Source of the DNA: Vulcanimicrobiota bacterium
GTDB taxonomy: Bacteria; Vulcanimicrobiota; Vulcanimicrobiia; Vulcanimicrobiales; Vulcanimicrobiaceae
DNA: 5,577 bases
NCBI GenBank assembly: GCA_014304965.1
Contig: JACRTZ010000180.1
Location: 1-5,577, forward strand
Direction of reading: 5' to 3'
The notes below the pieces were generated by a model. It saw nothing but the letters and a program-made list of their open reading frames with translations. It was not told the origin of the DNA and made no database searches. A program made the position numbers and the translations under genes. Within the stretch, counting starts at the first letter, position 1, and each line of letters opens with the position of its first letter. Of the stretch, positions 1-5,577 are shown in pieces.

Positions 1-447
<447 letters not shown>

Positions 448-448
448 C

Positions 449-1474
449 TTAGGACTCGTCGGCAAGGGTACGGCGGGGCAAGGCGTACCACGCGCCGTCG
501 CAGGCTGCGCGGTCGGCGTCGTCCAGCGTGACGTGCACGCCCTTGAGCGAGTCCTGTAACTGCTCGGGTTTGCTTGCGCCGACGATCGCGACCGTGATGC
601 CGGGCTGATCGAGCACCCAGCGCAGGGCCACATGCGTTAGCGATTTGCCGCGCGAGGCGACGTCGGCCTTCAGCCGTTCGACCAGCGCGAGCGTCTCTTC
701 GTGCCAATAGCGCTTGCCGTACAGCGGTCCGGAGTTGCCGCCAAACGTGAAGCGCGTTCCCGCAATCGGAGGCTGGCCCGCGCGATACTTCCCGGTGAGC
801 ATGCCGGCAGCAAGCGGGTTATAGGCCATGATCGCGAGGCCGTTAGCAACGCACGCCGGCACCATCTCGGCTTCGATGCTGCGAAACAGCACGTTGTAGC
901 GTGGCTGCACGCTTTCGAACCGGACGATGTTCTTGAGTTCGCTCGCGCGCAGCGAGCTCATCAGCTGCCAGGCTGCGAGGTTGCTCGCCCCGGCGTACCG
1001 GATCTTGCCGGCGCGCCGCAGATCGTCGAGTCCTTGTAGCGTTTCTTCGATGGGGGTCGTGTCGTCCCAGCGATGGATCTGGTAGAGGTCGAGGTAGTCC
1101 GTCTGCAGGCGCCTCAGCGACGCGTCCACGGCGCGCATCATGTGGACGCGCGAGTTGCCGCGGTCGTTCGGGCCGGCCCCCATCGGCGCGTGAAACTTCG
1201 ACGCGAGCACGAAACGGTCGCGCTTGCCGCGCATCCAGCGTCCGACGAACTCTTCCGTTTTTCCGACCGTGGTCGCGTCGTTCGGGATCGGGTACATGTC
1301 GGCCAAATCAAAGAAAAAGATGCCGTGCTCTTCCGCGACGTCCATGATGGCGGCGGACGTTTTCTCGTCGGCCTGGCCACCGAAAGTCATGGTGCCGAGA
1401 CAGACGCGCGAAACGCGCATTCCGGTTCGGCCGAACTGGACGACGGGCATGGAATCCGTTGCTGTAGCGCTCAC
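449..1474 (-). CDS. Aldo/keto reductase (YajO/Tas-like)
   Basis: A complete single-domain TIM-barrel oxidoreductase, expected to reduce aldehydes or ketones with NADPH in the cytoplasm; the natural substrate is unknown. Counting from the GTG start, the catalytic tetrad is Asp56 and Tyr61 (FFDLADMYP), Lys93 (LASKF) and His134 (LYQIHRWD). The N-terminal GRTGMRVSRVCLGTMTFG and the cofactor-binding segments GASN, YNPLAAGMLTGKY and IVGASKPEQLQDSL are all present. The MYP and QTDYLDLYQ segments recall E. coli Tas, and IHRWDDTTPIEETL recalls YajO. The GTG at 1472-1474 gives 341 residues. The ATG at 1448-1450 gives 333 and fits better where family proteins usually begin, a few residues before the GRTG motif. 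Neither start has a clear ribosome binding site. The gene lies 49 bases downstream of purF on the same strand, so co-transcription is likely, though no functional link to purines is evident. Confidence 0.95.
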   Translation of the reverse strand: MSATATDSMPVVQFGRTGMRVSRVCLGTMTFGGQADEKTSAAIMDVAEEHGIFFFDLADMYPIPNDATTVGKTEEFVGRWMRGKRDRFVLASKFHAPMGAGPNDRGNSRVHMMRAVDASLRRLQTDYLDLYQIHRWDDTTPIEETLQGLDDLRRAGKIRYAGASNLAAWQLMSSLRASELKNIVRFESVQPRYNVLFRSIEAEMVPACVANGLAIMAYNPLAAGMLTGKYRAGQPPIAGTRFTFGGNSGPLYGKRYWHEETLALVERLKADVASRGKSLTHVALRWVLDQPGITVAIVGASKPEQLQDSLKGVHVTLDDADRAACDGAWYALPRRTLADES

Positions 1475-1499
1475 GGGACTTAGGGTCGTCAGCCGGTCC

Positions 1500-1524
1500 G
1501 CCCGGCCCTGCCGAACCGCCGGGC
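1500..1524 (-). other. GC-rich hairpin between purF and the reductase gene
   Basis: The arms GCCCGGC (1500-1506) and GCCGGGC (1518-1524) form a perfect 7-base-pair stem with an 11-base loop. The stem starts at the last base of the purF TAG stop. On the minus strand no T-run follows, so it does not look like a full intrinsic terminator. If purF and the reductase share a transcript, the hairpin could protect or separate the two messages. In sequence this rich in G and C, chance is also possible. Confidence 0.35.
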
Positions 1525-2897
1525 TAGCGTGCCGTCATGGCGGCCGAGGGCCGCGCAACGTACGTTTCGGGGTATTCGCCGGTCAGGCAACCCAAACACA
1601 TCTCGCCGCGCTTGCGCTTTACTGCCGTTAGCAAACCCTCTTTGCTCAAATAGCCGAGCGTATCGGCGCCGATCTTCTCGCGGATTTCGTCAACGGTGAA
1701 GTTGGCGGCGATCAGCTCTTCGTGCGTCGCCATGTCCACGCCTAAGTAGCACGGGTCGATGATCGGCGGCGAGGTGATGCGCACATGGATCTCGCGGGCG
1801 CCGGCGTCGCGTAAGAGTTTGACGATGCGCGGCGTGGTCGTGCCGCGCACGATCGAGTCGTCCACCACAACGACGCGTCGGCCTTTGAGATTCTCGACGA
1901 TCGGGTTGAATTTCAACTGCACGCCGCGATTGCGCATGCCTTGATCGGGGCTGATGAACGTCCGGCCGATGTAGCGGTTCTTGATTAAGCCCTCGACGTA
2001 CGGCAGTCTCGCTTCCTCGGCATACCCGATCCCGCCCGGAATGGCCGAGTCGGGCACCGCCATCACCACGTCGGCGTCGACCGGATACTCGCGGGCCAAT
2101 TGGCGGCCCATTTCGAGGCGCGCCATGTAGATCGAGCGGTTGTCGAGCAGCGAATCGGGCCGCGCAAAATAGATATACTCGAACATACAGAGCGCCTGGG
2201 GTTTGGGTTGCGCGATCTTTTCGCAGTGCAGGCCGTCGCCGTCCACCCACATGATTTCGCCCGGCTCGAGTTCGCGAATGAAATGGGCGCCGATCGTCGC
2301 GAGCGCGCACGATTCGGACGCGAAGACGTATCCGCCGCCGGGATTACGTCCGTAGCACAGGGGCCTCACCCCCCATGGGTCGCGAAATGCGAACAGCGCC
2401 TTTTCGGTGGACATGACGCTCGAGTAGGCGCCTTCCGCACGGCCCATCGTGTAGCGAATCTTCGCGACGAGATCGTCGCCGGGCGCCTGCACGATGGCCT
2501 TGGCGAGCACTTCGGAATCCGAGGTCGCTTGCAGCACGGTCGCCGCCGAAAGCGTTCCGCGCAAATCGTCGGTGTTGGTGAGGTTGCCGTTGTGCGCGAG
2601 CGTCACGTCGCCGAATGCAGCGCGTTCGAGCAGCGGTTGCGCGTTGACGACGACTGACGAGCCGGTGGTCGAATAGCGTGTGTGGCCGACAGCGATATAG
2701 CCGCGCAGTCGCGTCAACACGTCTTCGTCGAAGATGCCCGACAGCAGGCCCATGTCGCGGTGGCAGACGATGGTCGCACCGTCGGCGACGGCGATCCCCG
2801 CGGATTCCTGTCCCCGATGCTGCAGCGCGTAGAGCGCAAAAAACGCGAGCCTCGCGACGTCGTGGCCCGGCGCGTAGACGCCGACTACCCCGCACAT
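1524..2897 (-). CDS. purF: Amidophosphoribosyltransferase (glutamine PRPP amidotransferase)
   Basis: Catalyses the first committed step of purine synthesis: PRPP and glutamine give phosphoribosylamine, glutamate and pyrophosphate. The protein is 457 residues, normal for the family. The N-terminal Ntn-hydrolase glutaminase domain has nucleophile Cys2 (MCGVVGVY), Arg74 (GHTRYSTTG), Asn103-Gly104 (AHNGN) and Asp127 (TSDSE). The C-terminal phosphoribosyltransferase domain has the PRPP loop VVVVDDSIVRGTT, with Asp346 and Asp347. Cys237, Cys383, Cys434 and Cys437 match the four 4Fe-4S ligands of the Bacillus subtilis type enzyme. Cys2 directly follows the initiator Met, so there is no propeptide. 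The upstream frame has no other start before an in-frame TGA at about 2937-2939, which fixes the ATG. The nearest GGAGG lies about 28 bases upstream, too far for a normal ribosome binding site. No purL, purQ or purM gene is seen beside it; the gene appears to head its own transcript. Confidence 0.98.
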   Translation of the reverse strand: MCGVVGVYAPGHDVARLAFFALYALQHRGQESAGIAVADGATIVCHRDMGLLSGIFDEDVLTRLRGYIAVGHTRYSTTGSSVVVNAQPLLERAAFGDVTLAHNGNLTNTDDLRGTLSAATVLQATSDSEVLAKAIVQAPGDDLVAKIRYTMGRAEGAYSSVMSTEKALFAFRDPWGVRPLCYGRNPGGGYVFASESCALATIGAHFIRELEPGEIMWVDGDGLHCEKIAQPKPQALCMFEYIYFARPDSLLDNRSIYMARLEMGRQLAREYPVDADVVMAVPDSAIPGGIGYAEEARLPYVEGLIKNRYIGRTFISPDQGMRNRGVQLKFNPIVENLKGRRVVVVDDSIVRGTTTPRIVKLLRDAGAREIHVRITSPPIIDPCYLGVDMATHEELIAANFTVDEIREKIGADTLGYLSKEGLLTAVKRKRGEMCLGCLTGEYPETYVARPSAAMTAR

Positions 2898-3031
2898 AGA
2901 CGACTCGTTCGGCGCACCGTTAGGGCCTCCCGCCCCTCAAAAACGGTGAATCCATCGTCCCTAGCGACCCGGGCCAAACGACCGGGGTTTCGCGCGTTGC
3001 CGCCGGAGCGCTTCGTGCTACGATATTTGCG
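2898..3031. promoter_or_regulatory. Divergent intergenic region between purF and the aspartic protease gene
   Basis: This 134-base gap is the only non-coding stretch of any size in the window and must hold the control signals of both divergent genes. A promoter-like pair for the rightward gene lies at its right end. For purF I see no convincing promoter: on the minus strand TAACGG (about 2923-2918) is a poor -10 candidate with no good -35 partner. No clear operator palindrome or riboswitch fold was recognised by eye. Confidence 0.5.
2997..3024 (+). promoter_or_regulatory. Promoter-like -35/-10 pair placed for a leaderless transcript
   Basis: TTGCCG (2997-3002) and TACGAT (3019-3024) are separated by 16 bases and resemble the TTGACA/TATAAT consensus. 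A TG dinucleotide at 3016-3017 lies one base before the -10, as in extended -10 promoters. The -10 fits the pattern TANNNT. It ends 7 bases before the ATG at 3032, so the expected transcription start falls on or next to the start codon. This matches the known arrangement of leaderless genes in several bacterial phyla, and no Shine-Dalgarno sequence is visible in the 20 bases upstream. Assigned by eye, without a species-specific promoter model. Confidence 0.5.
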
Positions 3032-4648
3032 ATGGCTCGACCATGGACGGTGGCGGCGGCACTGGCGGCCGGACTCTGCCTTGCCTGCCTTTCCGACGCT
3101 CGCGCTGCGACGCGTTTTGAAGCGCCGCCCGGCGGCATCGTGCCGGTCGCCGTCACGCTCGATCAGGTTCTCTCGCAAAACGAGCAAGCCTCGGGCGCCG
3201 AACCGGTGGCCTCGACCGAGCGCTGGTCATTTTCCGCTTACGGCATGCGCGGCACCGAAAGCGACGAGTATCGCGGCGACGATTATCGCGAGGCGACGAC
3301 GCTCGGACCCTTTTCCTTTCAACGCGGCCGCAGCCACGGGCGTGCTTGGCGCCAGAACGCCAACGGCCTCACGCAGCTGCTCTCAAGCGTACGCGACCGC
3401 GACGCAATCAGCGCGGCTGCCCTGCGCGACGCACGCCGCTCGCACGCCGGCGTGCGCCTGCTGGGCGAGAGCGTCGCGCGGCGCGCCTATGTCGTAGCCG
3501 TTTCGCCGGCCGGCGGACGGCGTCAGTGGATCTTCTTCGACAAGGCGACCAATCTCGTTACGCGCGTTGAGTTCGCATTTCCCGACCGGCGCGTGACGAT
3601 CGTCGCCGACGACTTCCGCGACAGCGACGGCATCGTCCGCGCGTGGCACCTGCACGCGACCGATTCGATCGGCAGCGAAAACGACGTTGACTGGAAGCTG
3701 GAGGCCTTCGACCCCAAGCCCGATCCCGCGACGCTCGAACTGAACGTACCCGCGAACGACCGCGTCTTCGACGAGTTTCCCGACGGCGCGAGCCGCGTGC
3801 AGATTCCCGCCCGGTTCCTGGATTCGCACGTAATCGTTCGCCTGAGCGTCGGTGGCAGGCCGCTCGACTTCTTGCTCGACTCGGGGACAAGCGACATCGT
3901 CATCGATCGCGAAGTCGCCCGGAGCCTCGGTCTCACGTTGCACGGCCGATCGAAGAACGTGACCGCCGGCGCCTACGTGCAATCGCAGGTACTCGTCCCG
4001 GAAATTCGCGTCGGCAGGCTGACCTTGCACGACGTGGCCGCGTACGGTCTGCCGTTTTCGTACCGGCCCGCTCCCGACGTGCACGTGGTCGGCATGCTCG
4101 GCTACGACTTCATCAGCGACGCCGTCATTCACGTGGACTATTTTCACCGTCACGTTGAGGCGATCGCTTACGACGCCTTTCGTCCCGAACGCCTGCGTAA
4201 CGCCTCGCAACTGAACGTGACGCTCGACGATGGAGTGCCGGTCGCGCACGCCAGCATCGGCGGCGCCGGCGGACGCTTCATCGTGGACACCGGATCGGTG
4301 GAGACCGTGGTCTTCTCGCGCTTCGCACGCGAGCATCCGGCCGAGGTCGCGGACGCGGGCGGCGGTGCGGAACTGCGCGGCGCCGATCCGTACTTTTCGG
4401 CCGGAGGGGTGGGCGGGAAGCTGAAACTCGTGCCGACCCAGATCCGGGCGTTCACGTTCGCGGGCAACGTGTTTCGGGACTTCATTGTCGAGCGTGTGCG
4501 GGACGCTCCGTCGTTCGAGGTCGAGGATGCCGACGGGCTGATCGGCTATCAATTCCTACACTACTTCGACGTCTTCTTCGACTACCGGCACTCGCGGCTG
4601 ATCCTGGTTCCGAACCCGCTGTTCAATCAAGCCTCGCAAGGCGGGTAG
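3032..4648 (+). CDS. Exported two-lobed retropepsin-like aspartic protease with LolA-like N-terminal region
   Basis: A 538-residue protein with a probable Sec signal peptide: Arg3, a hydrophobic stretch at about residues 5-20, and a likely signal peptidase I cut after ARA at residue 25. There is no good lipobox. Residues about 60-245 look beta-rich, with a tryptophan-containing segment (HGRAWRQNANG, Trp106) and a DDFRDSDGIVRAWH segment near 193-206. This is the pattern of LolA/outer-membrane lipoprotein-sorting-like domains seen in front of bacterial aspartic proteases. Two retropepsin-like lobes follow. Lobe 1 has LLDSGTSD (Asp283) and VVGMLGYDF. Lobe 2 has IVDTGSVE (Asp419) and GLIGYQF. Both catalytic Asp residues and both hydrophobic-Gly motifs are kept, so the chain could fold as an active intramolecular pair. 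A periplasmic or secreted site is inferred; the substrate is unknown. A promoter-like pair just upstream suggests a leaderless message. The TAG stop lies 2 bases from the stop of the convergent gene. Confidence 0.88.
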   Translation: MARPWTVAAALAAGLCLACLSDARAATRFEAPPGGIVPVAVTLDQVLSQNEQASGAEPVASTERWSFSAYGMRGTESDEYRGDDYREATTLGPFSFQRGRSHGRAWRQNANGLTQLLSSVRDRDAISAAALRDARRSHAGVRLLGESVARRAYVVAVSPAGGRRQWIFFDKATNLVTRVEFAFPDRRVTIVADDFRDSDGIVRAWHLHATDSIGSENDVDWKLEAFDPKPDPATLELNVPANDRVFDEFPDGASRVQIPARFLDSHVIVRLSVGGRPLDFLLDSGTSDIVIDREVARSLGLTLHGRSKNVTAGAYVQSQVLVPEIRVGRLTLHDVAAYGLPFSYRPAPDVHVVGMLGYDFISDAVIHVDYFHRHVEAIAYDAFRPERLRNASQLNVTLDDGVPVAHASIGGAGGRFIVDTGSVETVVFSRFAREHPAEVADAGGGAELRGADPYFSAGGVGGKLKLVPTQIRAFTFAGNVFRDFIVERVRDAPSFEVEDADGLIGYQFLHYFDVFFDYRHSRLILVPNPLFNQASQGG

Positions 4649-4650
4649 TC

Positions 4651-5577
4651 CTAGGCGAAGACGTAGATCGGGCTCGACCACAGCACGTGGCCGTTTTCGA
4701 GCGTCGCGCGCGCGTAGAGCGCGTTGTCTCCGCTCTTGCGCAACGGGATCGTGCGCCGGAGCGCGACGTGGCGATGCGCGTTTTCTTCGGGCAGCCGAAA
4801 GACGCGCAGCCGGCGCGACAGGCCGCCGGCATCGAAGATCGCGTCTTCGTGCGTGAGCGTTGCGAGCGGCACCTCGCACTGCACGAGCGCCGTGTCGATC
4901 GCGAGCGTCGCGCCGGCGTCATCGGCCGACCCATCCAGCCAGGCATCGAAGCCGCCATGGCCGCCGGTGGTCAGCGCTTGCCACGCGATGCCGGTCGGCG
5001 AATGCTGGACGAGACGCTTGTCCAGATTGTAAAAATTGATCGGCGCGGTGCGTTCGACGCGTACGCCCGCGAACGTCGCCGTGCCATCCCAGACCGTTTC
5101 GCGGCCGCGGCCGCGATATTCCGAACCTTCCCAGACCACGCGCACGCGCCGCCCGGTGGCCTCGAACGGCCGGTACGTTTCGAGCAATTCGAGCCCGTTG
5201 TAGAGTTCGATGCGTTCGACCGGCGACGGCGCGACGATTTCGACGGTCAACGTGACGGCCTGCGCGTCGCTGCGCAGGATGTCGCCCATCATCGCTTGCG
5301 ATGCGTTCTCGCTCGGCGAGGTGCCGAGGTTCGGGTCGTCGCGAAAACGCGTGGCGGGCGCTTCGAACGCGGCGCGGACGTCGAGCAGCGCGCGGCAGCC
5401 GGTCGTGCCGTAATTGTGGCGGCGGCGTAACGCATCGAGCAAGGCGTCGCGCGAGAGGGCCTCGGCGAGAATGCACGTGAGCCCTCCGTACGCTCCGAAC
5501 AGCGACGCGCCCGGATAACTCGCGCCGGGGCGTCCTTTATGCCCGTCACTGTTGGAAACGATACCGACCCGGTAGCC
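4651..5577 (-). CDS. DUF3604-type (PHP-like) protein, C-terminal part
   Basis: Partial gene: the frame is open to the right edge, and its N-terminal part lies beyond base 5577. The visible 308 residues begin with VGIVSNSDGHKGRPG, where the Asp (5545-5547) and His (5539-5541) of SDGH fit the last metal-ligand motif of PHP-like hydrolases. LLDALRRRHNYGTTGCRALLDV (about 5380-5445) matches the ALR-R-YATTG-R signature usual in DUF3604 proteins. A C-terminal beta-rich region follows with an IVAPSPVERIELYNG strand and ends NGHVLWSSPIYVFA, again typical of that family's tail. DUF3604 proteins are probable metal-dependent hydrolases of unknown substrate, usually several hundred residues longer than the part seen. 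No signal peptide can be judged because the start is missing. The family call comes from motif memory and needs a profile search; another PHP-superfamily protein is the main alternative. Confidence 0.82.
   Translation of the reverse strand, partial: GYRVGIVSNSDGHKGRPGASYPGASLFGAYGGLTCILAEALSRDALLDALRRRHNYGTTGCRALLDVRAAFEAPATRFRDDPNLGTSPSENASQAMMGDILRSDAQAVTLTVEIVAPSPVERIELYNGLELLETYRPFEATGRRVRVVWEGSEYRGRGRETVWDGTATFAGVRVERTAPINFYNLDKRLVQHSPTGIAWQALTTGGHGGFDAWLDGSADDAGATLAIDTALVQCEVPLATLTHEDAIFDAGGLSRRLRVFRLPEENAHRHVALRRTIPLRKSGDNALYARATLENGHVLWSSPIYVFA

Noticed and set aside
2100..2657. Open frame of 185 codons on the plus strand, antisense to purF
   Set aside because: purF on the other strand is unmistakable, and this frame shows only low-complexity Arg/Val/His-rich sequence.
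2926..2930. GGAGG on the minus strand as a ribosome binding site for purF
   Set aside because: It lies about 28 bases before the ATG, too far for normal Shine-Dalgarno pairing, and there is no alternative start codon nearer to it.
3077..3088. Possible lipoprotein signal (Cys16 or Cys19) in the aspartic protease
   Set aside because: The residues before each Cys (A-G-L-C and C-L-A-C) do not fit a canonical lipobox, and a good signal peptidase I site (ARA, residue 25) follows.
2682..3497. Open frame of 271 codons on the plus strand overlapping the purF start, the intergenic gap and the protease start
   Set aside because: It crosses three regions with independent explanations, and its translation is Arg/Pro/Ala-rich without domain features.
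3383..4552. Long open frame (389 codons) on the minus strand, antisense to the aspartic protease gene
   Set aside because: It lies wholly opposite a gene with a signal peptide and clear protease motifs. Its translation is rich in Arg, Val, His and Asp with no recognisable domain, as expected for a shadow frame in GC-rich coding DNA.
4631..4642. GCCT/AGGC mini-hairpin just downstream of the DUF3604 gene stop on the minus strand, followed by TTGATT
   Set aside because: A 4-base-pair stem with no true T-run is too weak for an intrinsic terminator, and it lies inside the coding end of the opposite gene.
4687..5430. Open frame of 247 codons on the plus strand, antisense to the DUF3604-type gene
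   Set aside because: Arg/Ala-rich shadow translation with no recognised motif, while the opposite strand carries conserved family signatures.

Overview
The window is ordinary, densely packed chromosomal sequence from a GC-rich bacterium (roughly two thirds G+C by eye). It holds five protein-coding genes, two of them cut by the window edges. I see no RNA gene, mobile element, CRISPR array or long repeat. The gene mix (S9 peptidase, two-lobed retropepsin-like protein with a LolA-like N-terminus, DUF3604-type protein, iron-sulfur-type PurF) would suit an uncultured soil-type lineage such as Eremiobacterota/WPS-2 or Acidobacteriota. That placement is inference and weak.

Layout from left to right: (1) 1-447, plus strand, the C-terminal catalytic part of an S9 (prolyl oligopeptidase family) peptidase with the full Ser-Asp-His triad. 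(2) 449-1474, minus strand, an aldo/keto reductase with its complete catalytic tetrad. (3) 1524-2897, minus strand, purF, amidophosphoribosyltransferase, with the catalytic Cys2, the PRPP loop and four cysteines for a 4Fe-4S cluster. (4) 3032-4648, plus strand, an exported protein with a LolA-like N-terminal region followed by two retropepsin-like aspartic protease lobes. (5) 4651-5577, minus strand, the C-terminal part of a DUF3604-type, PHP-like protein that continues past the right edge.

Gene order is convergent, then co-directional, then divergent, then convergent. Both convergent pairs end almost stop-to-stop, with 1 base between the stop codons at 448 and 2 bases at 4649-4650, so there is no room for ordinary intergenic terminators. 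purF and the reductase are 49 bases apart and could share a transcript that starts in the 134-base divergent gap at 2898-3031. That gap also holds a promoter-like pair placed so that transcription of the aspartic protease gene would start at or next to its ATG, which suggests a leaderless mRNA.

The five genes do not form one obvious pathway. purF is housekeeping purine synthesis, the reductase is a general NADPH-dependent carbonyl reductase, and the two proteases and the DUF3604 protein are accessory enzymes. I found no convincing evidence of a new biological system. The points most worth a second look are the predicted leaderless start and the fused two-lobed aspartic protease.
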